Assembly (NCBI GenBank): GCA_902462065.1
Contig: CABQAK010000004.1
Span: 1-64,000, forward strand
Origin: an uncultured Collinsella sp.
GTDB taxonomy: Bacteria; Actinomycetota; Coriobacteriia; Coriobacteriales; Coriobacteriaceae
Direction: 5' to 3'
Length of the DNA: 64,000 nt
Of the stretch, positions 45,502 through 52,585 are shown piece by piece. Position numbers and translations under genes: made by a program. The first letter of the stretch is position 1, and each line of letters opens with the position of its first letter. The notes under the pieces are model-generated. The model made no database searches. It was not told the origin of the DNA and worked only from the letters and a program-made list of their open reading frames with translations.

Positions 45502-45718
45502 GTCTCGATCCGTAACACCTAGACGGTTTTTGAACCTCTACCTGTTACAGATTTAGACAAACAGGTGGACGTCCCAGAAAGATCTCGGTCTGTAACATCT
45601 GGCCACTCAAAACGGGTCCATCTGTTACAGATTGAGATATAAGGATAGACGGGCGGCCAATGTCTCGATCTATAACATCTAGCAGCCAAAATCTTCTCCA
45701 GTTGTTACAGATTGAGAT
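45502..45718. repeat. Array of three 57-bp hairpins with exact 80-bp period
   Basis: Left arms GTCTCGATCYGTAACA start at 45502, 45582 and 45662; right arms TGTTACAGATTGAGAT start at 45543, 45623 and 45703. Each hairpin is 57 bp with a 25-base loop, and the gaps between hairpins are 23 bases. The 16-mers thus alternate in orientation every 41/39 bases, with unlike sequence between. No cas genes nearby. The flanks 45358-45501 and 45719-45760 hold no gene or further copy. Confidence 0.9.
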
Positions 45719-45760
45719 GAATGAACGAGCGGACAATCCCTATTTACCTCTTGCATAACT

Positions 45761-45799
45761 GTATATAGTGTATATATACTGTGCTTACCGGTTATATAC
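45761..45799. promoter_or_regulatory. TATATA-rich operator upstream of GntR-ABC operon
   Basis: GTATATA-GTGTA-TATATAC (45761-45779), with another TATATAC at 45793-45799. Located 30-70 bases before the GntR start. YtrA-type GntR regulators commonly repress their own operon through such sites; binding here is inferred. Confidence 0.5.
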
Positions 45800-45828
45800 A
45801 CGTGTAGCCCATCAGCTAAGGAGCCGCT

Positions 45829-46209
45829 GTGGACATCATCCTATCCAATTCGAGCGACAAGCCCATCTACGAGCAGATATCCTCGCAAGTCAAAGCTCAA
45901 ATCCTTTCGGGCACGCTCGCTGCGGGAGCAAAACTCCCCAGCATCCGTGCGCTCGCGAGCGACCTAGGCGTGAGCGTCATCACCACCAAGCGCGCCTATG
46001 CCGACCTGGAGCAGCTTGGGTTTATCTGCACCGTGCAGGGCAAGGGCTGCTTTGTCGCCGAGGGCAACCAAGAACTCTTGCGCGAAAACCAGCTCTGCCA
46101 TATCGAAGAGCTGCTTGCGAAAGCGGCAAGCCAAGCCGAAGTCTTGGGCGTCACGCGCGACAAGCTGCACGAAATGCTCGACCTGGTAGCCCCCGAAACC
46201 ATGCAGTAG
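45829..46209 (+). CDS. GntR-family regulator, YtrA type
   Basis: 126-residue regulator: winged helix (about 8-75) with KPIYEQISSQVKAQILSG, LPSIRALASDLGVSVITTKRAYADLE and GKGCFVAE, plus a short C-terminal helix pair for dimerisation as in YtrA. Start GTG 45829 with AAGGAG 6 bases upstream. First gene of an operon with an ABC ATPase and a permease, which it probably represses. Confidence 0.9.
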   Translation: MDIILSNSSDKPIYEQISSQVKAQILSGTLAAGAKLPSIRALASDLGVSVITTKRAYADLEQLGFICTVQGKGCFVAEGNQELLRENQLCHIEELLAKAASQAEVLGVTRDKLHEMLDLVAPETMQ

Positions 46210-46232
46210 CCATCTGCAAGAAAGGCTATACC

Positions 46233-47114
46233 ATGCAAAACTTGCTAGAACTCAAAGGCATCTCACGCCGTGTGAGCGACCGTTTTTCGCTGCGTGATGT
46301 CACGCTCGCTGTGGAGCCCGGCCAGATTGTCGGCTTTGTGGGTGCCAACGGTGCCGGCAAAACAACGACGATTCGAGCCGCGCTTGGGCTTATCAAACTC
46401 GATGCCGGCGAGGTGCACCTGTTTGGGCAGCGCTGTGGCGCCGACGCACCCGGTGAAGCGCAGCGCTGCTTGCGCACCCGTGTCGGTCTCGTGCTGGACA
46501 CGTGTCCTTTCCCTTCCACACTCAAGGTGACCGAAGTTGAGGCACTCGTAAGCCCGGCGTACCCCGCCTGGATCCATGGCACCTTCACTAGCCTCATAGA
46601 CCGATTTGGCCTCGATCCCAAGACAAAGGTCAAGGACCTCTCCCGCGGCATGGGCATGAAACTTCAGCTTGCCTGCGCACTCAGCCACAAGGCCAGGCTG
46701 CTCGTTTTGGATGAAGCCACCGCGGGCCTCGACCCCATGGCACGCGAGGAGCTGCTCGATGAGCTGCTTACCTTTGTCGCCGACGGCCAGCACAGCGTGC
46801 TGCTCTCGAGCCACATTACGTCCGACCTCGATCGCGCTGCCGACCGCGTCATCTGCATCGATAACGGCTCGATTATTTTTGACCTGCCGCGCGAGGACAT
46901 TACCGACCGCGCCGGCATCGCCCACTGCACCCAAGCACAGGCCGCCGAGCTTATGGCTTGCGTCGAAGGCGCCCGTGCCGTCCACCACGCCTATAGCGTG
47001 GACGTGCTCGTGCCCAACCGTTGCGAAACGCTCGAGGCCTTCCCCGAGATTCCCTGCGATCGGGCAACCATTGATGACTACCTGCGCCTCACGCTGAAAG
47101 GGGCTTCGAAATGA
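46233..47114 (+). CDS. ABC transporter ATP-binding protein
   Basis: ATPase of 293 residues for an ABC-2 type exporter. Walker A GANGAGKTT, signature LSRGMGMKLQL, Walker B LLVLDEATAGLDP, H-loop SSHITSDLD. A C-terminal domain of about 80 residues follows. It lies 23 bases after the GntR gene and overlaps the permease gene by ATGA. YtrB-like; substrate unknown. Confidence 0.9.
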   Translation: MQNLLELKGISRRVSDRFSLRDVTLAVEPGQIVGFVGANGAGKTTTIRAALGLIKLDAGEVHLFGQRCGADAPGEAQRCLRTRVGLVLDTCPFPSTLKVTEVEALVSPAYPAWIHGTFTSLIDRFGLDPKTKVKDLSRGMGMKLQLACALSHKARLLVLDEATAGLDPMAREELLDELLTFVADGQHSVLLSSHITSDLDRAADRVICIDNGSIIFDLPREDITDRAGIAHCTQAQAAELMACVEGARAVHHAYSVDVLVPNRCETLEAFPEIPCDRATIDDYLRLTLKGASK

Positions 47115-47809
47115 AACGCGCCTTTATGTCCGAGCTCGCCATCGCTCGCTCGCTTATTCCGAGCATTGCAGGCGTCGGCCTGTTCATCTTCGTCGTGCTG
47201 ACGCTCGCCAACGCGTCGGATGGCGATTCCGGTATGAGCGCCGGCGCCTGCGCCGTCAGTGCCATGTCACCCATCATATTCATGAACTCACTGGCCGGTT
47301 TCGACAATCAAAACGGTTGGGAGCGCTATCGCGCAACGCTGCCTCTTTCTCGTAAAGACATCATCTGCGCACGCTACCTGAGCATCATTGTCTTTTCGGC
47401 TGTCATGGCGTGCGCCGCCGCGCTTCTGAGCGTCGTCTCCTTCCCGCTCTTCAACAGCGCGGGTATTCCGTTGACGGGACAGATCGTCTTTGAGATTGCA
47501 ATAGCCTCGGCAGCATCGATGCTCATCTCCCTCATGATGGTGTTTTTAGCACAGCCGCTGTTCTTTCGATTTGGACACATGGAGGCGCTGCGCCTATCCG
47601 TTGGCCTGTTTGCCCTGCTCGGGTGCCTTGCCATGGCCACGCTGAGCTCCTCCAACCCCATTAGCAACTGGCTCATGTCCATTGCCGGAGCGAATCCCGA
47701 TCCCGCCGTCCTTGGCTGCCTGTGTGCAGGAATTGCCGTACTGGCGCTCGCACTATGCGCAATCAGCTGCACCGTCAGCACCAAGGTTTATCGAGTACGC
47801 GATCTGTAA
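47111..47809 (+). CDS. ABC-2 type permease
   Basis: Membrane subunit of 232 residues with about six helices. ATG overlaps the stop of the ATPase gene (ATGA), so translation is coupled. The segment NQNGWERYRATLPLSRKDIICARY between helices 2 and 3 is typical of the ABC2_membrane_5 type. Works with the preceding ATPase. Confidence 0.85.
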   Translation: MKRAFMSELAIARSLIPSIAGVGLFIFVVLTLANASDGDSGMSAGACAVSAMSPIIFMNSLAGFDNQNGWERYRATLPLSRKDIICARYLSIIVFSAVMACAAALLSVVSFPLFNSAGIPLTGQIVFEIAIASAASMLISLMMVFLAQPLFFRFGHMEALRLSVGLFALLGCLAMATLSSSNPISNWLMSIAGANPDPAVLGCLCAGIAVLALALCAISCTVSTKVYRVRDL

Positions 47810-47818
47810 TCGACGGCT

Positions 47819-47851
47819 AAAAAAGCTTAGGTGGTACCCCGCTTATTTTTT
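47819..47851 (+). terminator. Terminator of GntR-ABC operon
   Basis: AAAAAAGC / GC-T-TATTTTTT outer pairing with inner GGT / ACC, starting about 10 bases after the stop codon and ending in a T-run. Confidence 0.55.
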
Positions 47852-47938
47852 CAACGAAACGAGGCGGCATAGCGTCACCACCGCCCTTCACAGCAGGCCG
47901 TCTAGCTCTTGGCAACCAAAAAGACACCGTCAGCATAT

Positions 47939-48120
47939 CGAAGGTGAATACTTTTCCGAGAAGTGAACGAGTAAAAACAGCGCCCTGTAGCATCGACATT
48001 TTTAGGGACTCAATTCCTGCGGTTTTTGTCTAAGAATCCTGCAGTTTTGTTCGAAAAAAGTGTGCATGTTCCAGGGGTCCAGATTTACTCGTTCACTTCG
48101 CGGAAAACCATTCACCTTCG
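47939..48120. repeat. Long imperfect inverted repeat (MITE-like)
   Basis: 37-bp arms at 47939-47975 and 48084-48120 match at 34 of 37 positions (ends CGAAGGTGAAT / ATTCACCTTCG), and weaker pairing continues inward (CCCTG, CAT, ACA, T-run). The loop holds two direct copies of a CCTGCRGTTTTTGT element. No coding frame. Rest of 47852-48259 contains only the leader of the EamA gene. Confidence 0.75.
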
Positions 48121-48259
48121 ATTCGAGCCTTAACCAAATGCCCTCTCGAACTATGGCCCCTGTCTCACCACAGCGATATCAAAGCTTCATGGCGGGACGG
48201 TATCATCGGACGAGCGCCGTAAATCTGGCGCGGTCGTTCTTTGGGGAGGCATTTCACCC

Positions 48260-49135
48260 GTGTCGTGGGTCGCAACAGCATTTGTGTCGGCTTTCTTTGC
48301 CGGCGTCACATCTGTCCTGGCCAAATGCGGCATCAAGCAGACCGACTCCGATGTCGCGACGGCCATTCGCACCTGCGTGGTACTCGTTTTCGCCTGGGCA
48401 ATGGCGGGCATTTCTGGATCCATTGGAACCATCGGCAGCATCGAACCCAGATCTTGGCTCTTTCTCGTCCTCTCGGGACTCGCTACCGGTGCTTCGTGGA
48501 TCTGTTACTTTAAGGCGTTGGGCATCGGAGACGTCAATAAGGTCGTACCGGTCGACAAGATGAGTACCGTACTCGCTGCACTGATCGCCATCGTGCTTTT
48601 TGGCGAGACGAGCAACCTTGCGGTTAAGCTCGTGGGAACTGCTGTCATCACCCTCGGCACGTTTTTAATGATCGAGAAGAAGCAGTCTGCCGGACCCGAG
48701 CAGCAGCAAGACCGGACCTGGCTCGCTTACGCCCTCGGTGCCGCCGTGTTCGCGGCGCTCACGTCCATCCTTGCCAAGGTTGGCATCGAAGGCGTCGAGT
48801 CCAACCTGGCCACGGCAATCCGTACCTGTGTGGTACTGGTTATGACATGGGCAATCGTGGCAGCTAAAGGCAAGATGGGCCAAGCCGTGCACGTAGACCG
48901 CTGCGAACTCGTATTTCTCGCAGCATCGGGCATTGCGACCGGAGCATCGTGGCTGCTCTATTACTACGCCATCGCCACAGGCCAGGTGAGCGTCGTGGTG
49001 CAGATCGACAAACTATCGATTGTCGTATCGGTACTATTTGCGCGCCTGGCATTCAACGAAAAACTCTCACGACGCAGCGCCATCGGTCTCGCTCTCATCG
49101 TCCTGGGCACTGCAGCGCTCGCAGTTTGGAAGTAG
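48260..49135 (+). CDS. EamA-family (DMT) membrane transporter
   Basis: 291-residue exporter with two near-identical EamA repeats: residues 1-135 and 155-290 each contain an AFxAxxTSxLAK segment, SxxATAIRTCVVLV and VDK/IDKLSxVxxxLxA, showing internal duplication clearly. Start GTG 48260 with GGGGAGG about 10 bases upstream. No regulator alongside, unlike the other two EamA genes here. Substrate unknown. Confidence 0.87.
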   Translation: MSWVATAFVSAFFAGVTSVLAKCGIKQTDSDVATAIRTCVVLVFAWAMAGISGSIGTIGSIEPRSWLFLVLSGLATGASWICYFKALGIGDVNKVVPVDKMSTVLAALIAIVLFGETSNLAVKLVGTAVITLGTFLMIEKKQSAGPEQQQDRTWLAYALGAAVFAALTSILAKVGIEGVESNLATAIRTCVVLVMTWAIVAAKGKMGQAVHVDRCELVFLAASGIATGASWLLYYYAIATGQVSVVVQIDKLSIVVSVLFARLAFNEKLSRRSAIGLALIVLGTAALAVWK

Positions 49136-49150
49136 CGCGGCCAGCAGCCG

Positions 49151-49942
49151 CTACATCCTCACACCTGGCTTGGGATGCCTGTACTGACCGTGGGATGCCG
49201 TGCGCTTACCGTGCGAGATGGCAAATTTGGGACAACAGTGCAGGCAACGAAGGCAGGCGGCGCACTCCGGCTTTGTCCAGACGGGAAGGCCGTCGCGCAT
49301 CTCAATCGCCGCCATGGGGCAGCGCTTGGCACACAGGCCGCAGCCGATGCAGCGATCGGCATCGACGGCAAACTTGCTCGTCTGTTGCATGCGCGGCAGC
49401 CCAATTGCGTGATACGCGCACGATGCAAACAAAGGCACGCGATGGCGCATCATGTTGCCCGTGCGGCGTGCCCGCACCGCCTCGATCACGGCATCAATCT
49501 GCGCCTCGGCAGCTCTATTGATACCCTCAACCTTTTGAGGGTCAGACAGGTCGAAAACAGGCGTCCAGGTATCGGGCATCTTGACGCTCATCGCCGCATC
49601 TAACTCGAGCCCACGCTCGTGTAGCAGATCGCGGGCAAACTTGGCCGATTGGCCGGTCGTCGAACCGTACGTCGAAACATAGAACGTATAGGGGCGCTCG
49701 CCGCCCTTTGTACTTGCAACAATCGACAGGTCGGCAGTCTTCAAAAACTCGATCATCGGTGTCGGCAGACCCCAGGCATACACCGGAGCAACAAATCCCA
49801 GTTGGCGGGGACCTTCCGCCAAGGCAAGGCGAAAGGCCTCGGCATCAAAACGCTCAATCGACATAACCCTGTCGTCCGTCGCCGCCGCAATGCGACGCGC
49901 CACATGCTCGCTGTTCCCTGTCGCGCTAAAGTACAGGATCAT
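49151..49942 (-). CDS. EFR1-family flavodoxin-ferredoxin protein
   Basis: 263-residue electron carrier. N-terminal flavodoxin domain (1-160) with YFSATGNSEHVA binding FMN phosphate and VYAWGLPTP; C-terminal ferredoxin domain with two 4Fe-4S clusters, CIGCGLCAKRCP and CAACLRCLHCCP. The second motif has the spacing of this family. Start ATG 49942 with CAGGGG upstream. Likely anaerobic redox partner; no obvious enzyme gene next to it. Confidence 0.9.
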   Translation of the reverse strand: MILYFSATGNSEHVARRIAAATDDRVMSIERFDAEAFRLALAEGPRQLGFVAPVYAWGLPTPMIEFLKTADLSIVASTKGGERPYTFYVSTYGSTTGQSAKFARDLLHERGLELDAAMSVKMPDTWTPVFDLSDPQKVEGINRAAEAQIDAVIEAVRARRTGNMMRHRVPLFASCAYHAIGLPRMQQTSKFAVDADRCIGCGLCAKRCPMAAIEMRDGLPVWTKPECAACLRCLHCCPKFAISHGKRTASHGQYRHPKPGVRM

Positions 49943-49977
49943 CTCGTACCCCTGGAGTTGACTCGCGATTAACCGCG

Positions 49978-51267
49978 CTATTTGCGCAGCGGCTTGGGCA
50001 GTGGAATGCCGGCGGCGATGACGGCGGCGATGATCATGCAGACGATACCCTTGAGTGGGAAGCACATGAGCAGCAGGCCCACGACCATGACCGGCTGACG
50101 CATGACCGCACCCATCGTCGATGCCGTGCAGACGGCGACGCAAAAGACCGGATCTGCGCCGGTGAGGATGGCAAGGCCATAGCCCAAGCTTACGCCTGAG
50201 AAGATAACCGGGAAGAAGTGGCCGCCGCGCCAACCAAGGTTGATGAGGGCGGGCGTCAGCATGGCCTTAACAAGACCGGTCGCGATAAGCACGCCAGCGG
50301 GAATGGTCAGGTAGGTTTCCATGAGCACGTCGGCCTGAGTCTCGCCGGCAAACATGGTGTAGGGCAGGACCGTGCCGCAGATGGCGAGCGCCAGACCGGC
50401 TAGCATGGCCTTGACGACAGGACGCTCCCCTATGGCATGGGCAAGCGCTTCGCTCGCGTGCTCAGAGACAAAGTACAGCCAGCCGCAGATTGTTCCGATC
50501 AGCGACAGAGGAATGAGCCAGGTAAGCTCCAGATTGCCTACCTCGGCGGCCTCGAACCTGGGCATGCCCATGCCGCCGCCCACAAGCTGGCCAAGCAGCA
50601 GGTAGGTGCCCAGGCCGCCGGCAATCGCGATGCCGTAAACCACGGTCTTTTGCGCCTTGGGCAGCCTGATGGTGATCTCGTCGGACGCAGAGCCCTCGTC
50701 GCCGTCGGCGCTACCGGCAAGCGGTGCCACAAAGCCAAAGACGGGCGCGGTAAAGAGCGCCGTCAGGGCAGCCTGGGTACCCAGCAGCGTAAGCTCCCTA
50801 AACTCGGCGCCAAAGCGACGCATACGGTCGCCAACCCAGCTGCACAGACCCGCGATAACGCCGGTCAGGCCGGCCTCCGGTCCAATACTTCCGCCAAACA
50901 GCAGCGGCAGCAATGCCGCGAGCGAAAGCTTGCCCAGGTTGTCGTACGGGTAGCGCCCGTCTTGCTTAACCTTAGCCATCACCTGGTTGAGGTCATCGGT
51001 CTTGGTGCCTGTCATCTTCTCGTACAGACCAATTAACAGACCGCCCAGCAAGCAGACAAAAAACGGGTACGGCAAAAAGCCAAACGGGCCGCTGGCAAGC
51101 TCGGGCGAAGCGACGCCCAGCGCGTGCGGAATCTCGGTCCACAGATAGTCGATACCGTGCTCCATCGCAAAAAAGAACAGCCAGACCGCGGCACCTGCGA
51201 ACGCACCGGTCACGGCAACGCTAACTAAAAACAGCGCGCGGTTTGTGGGTTTGGCAAGGTTATCCAT
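49978..51267 (-). CDS. ClC-family chloride channel/antiporter
   Basis: 429-residue membrane protein of the ClC family. Selectivity motifs: FGGSIGPEAGL (GxxGPEx, with the gating Glu) and WRGGHFFPVIF (GxFxP-like). About 14-16 helices and no C-terminal CBS domains. A soluble acidic loop (about 188-205) lies between halves. ATG 51267 with GGGAGG. May exchange chloride, fluoride or nitrate; the motif is not the fluoride-specific one. Confidence 0.9.
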   Translation of the reverse strand: MDNLAKPTNRALFLVSVAVTGAFAGAAVWLFFFAMEHGIDYLWTEIPHALGVASPELASGPFGFLPYPFFVCLLGGLLIGLYEKMTGTKTDDLNQVMAKVKQDGRYPYDNLGKLSLAALLPLLFGGSIGPEAGLTGVIAGLCSWVGDRMRRFGAEFRELTLLGTQAALTALFTAPVFGFVAPLAGSADGDEGSASDEITIRLPKAQKTVVYGIAIAGGLGTYLLLGQLVGGGMGMPRFEAAEVGNLELTWLIPLSLIGTICGWLYFVSEHASEALAHAIGERPVVKAMLAGLALAICGTVLPYTMFAGETQADVLMETYLTIPAGVLIATGLVKAMLTPALINLGWRGGHFFPVIFSGVSLGYGLAILTGADPVFCVAVCTASTMGAVMRQPVMVVGLLLMCFPLKGIVCMIIAAVIAAGIPLPKPLRK

Positions 51268-51392
51268 CGGGTCCTCCCGCGGTCAAAGTCGACATAGTTA
51301 TGTTTTATTGTAGAGCGAGCGTTGCCCGAACGAGCTAACCGTCTGCGCCGCAAACGGCACCATTGGGAGCCATAGTGGGACAGGCTCAAGAC

Positions 51393-51926
51393 TTATCCGT
51401 TGATAATCGAGGCAATCTCGCGCAAATCGTCGGCAAAGTAAATGCCTTGCTGGCGCTGCGGGCTCGATAAACCCTTATCGATCATGTGCCCGAGCAGCGC
51501 CTTGAGATCGTTGTAGTAACCGTCCAGGTTATACAGGATGCACGGAGCACTCAGGTGCCCCAACGACACCGCGGACATGACCTCGGCAATCTCCTCGAGC
51601 GTGCCCGTCCCACCGGGAAAGGCGATGAACGCATCGCCGAGCTCAATCATCTTGGCCTTGCGCTCCGCCATATCGCTCGTCACGATGAGGTCGTCGATAC
51701 CGTCATGTTGAAACTCGGCCTCGATAAAAAAGCTCGGCTCCACACCCGTCACGTGTCCGCCAGCATCGAGCACGCTATCGGCGAGCGCGCCCATCAGGCC
51801 CGATTTGGACCCGCCGTATACCAACGCGTGTCCGTTGGCGCCAATCCAGTTGCCCAGCTCCTGCACCGCGGGCAGAAACGCCGGGTCATTGCCGGCACTG
51901 GCACCCAGATACACGGTGATATTCAT
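51393..51926 (-). CDS. LOG-family nucleoside 5'-monophosphate phosphoribohydrolase
   Basis: 177-residue lysine-decarboxylase-like/LOG protein. Motifs YGGSKSGLMGALAD (GGGxxGLMG type) and FPGGTGTLEE (PGGxGTxxE) carry the catalytic Arg/Glu region. Family members release the base from AMP or cytokinin ribotides. ATG 51926 with AGGGGG. Single-gene unit. Confidence 0.9.
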   Translation of the reverse strand: MNITVYLGASAGNDPAFLPAVQELGNWIGANGHALVYGGSKSGLMGALADSVLDAGGHVTGVEPSFFIEAEFQHDGIDDLIVTSDMAERKAKMIELGDAFIAFPGGTGTLEEIAEVMSAVSLGHLSAPCILYNLDGYYNDLKALLGHMIDKGLSSPQRQQGIYFADDLREIASIING

Positions 51927-51962
51927 ATTCAGTCCCCCTCATCGTGACGCACGGCGCCCGTT

Positions 51963-52388
51963 CTAGCGCTGGCGTCGACGATACTCGCGCACGCGACGCG
52001 AAAGATCGGCAAGCTCGTCACGATCGAGCTCTTCCAAATGCTCCAGATCATCCATAAAGCGCGCCATGGTGTCCTTTTGACGCATCTTGATAAGCGTATT
52101 GCAGTAGTTCACCGCCACGCCCGTGAGCATGGCGATGTAGAAGATGCTGATGACGCTCAAGACGACGGTAATGGCGCGGGCAACCGGCGTTTCGGCCGGA
52201 ATGTCACCAAAGCCGATGGTCGAGACCGTCTCAAAGCTAAACCACAGGCCATCGCCAAACGTGAGGGTCGTGGGCTCGGACAGCCAGACGGCCGTCGAGC
52301 ACAGCAGATAGAAGACGAGGAACAGCTCCGTAATGCGCACAAAGCCCGCCTGGCGCAACACGTCGGCAAGCGTCCTGAGCTTTTTCAT
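51963..52388 (-). CDS. Two-helix potassium channel subunit
   Basis: 141-residue ion-channel protein (Ion_trans_2). Two helices (about 18-37 and 75-97) flank a pore loop with selectivity filter TIGFGD. A charged C-terminal coiled region follows with no RCK domain. Start ATG 52388 with GGAAGGGG 5 bases before is chosen over GTG 52409. Forms a tetramer in the membrane by family. Confidence 0.88.
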   Translation of the reverse strand: MKKLRTLADVLRQAGFVRITELFLVFYLLCSTAVWLSEPTTLTFGDGLWFSFETVSTIGFGDIPAETPVARAITVVLSVISIFYIAMLTGVAVNYCNTLIKMRQKDTMARFMDDLEHLEELDRDELADLSRRVREYRRRQR

Positions 52389-52444
52389 CGCGACCCCTTC
52401 CACGGACAACCAATCACGTTCGCTCGGTATTGTCCCACAACCGT

Positions 52445-52494
52445 CAGTTAGGGACGTTCCTTTTGTGCCGGCAGAAAGGGACTATCCCCAACTG
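52445..52494. repeat. 50-bp imperfect palindrome with GGGAC core
   Basis: CAGTTAGGGA / TCCCCAACTG ends, inner GGGACGTTCC and AAAGGGACTATCC. It resembles the other GGGAC palindromes in the window. Located between divergent K+ channel and sensor kinase genes. Confidence 0.6.
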
Positions 52495-52585
52495 CCGGGC
52501 GGAACCGTTTAGCGGTGCCGCTGCCGGCTGGGCAGGCTGAGCTGGTATCCTTATGCGGTAATGTCTCGATTCGTTAGGATTGCAT

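Noticed and set aside
45502..45718. CRISPR array
   Set aside because: Repeats are only 16 bp and alternate in orientation; no cas genes within the window. Treated as a different kind of array.
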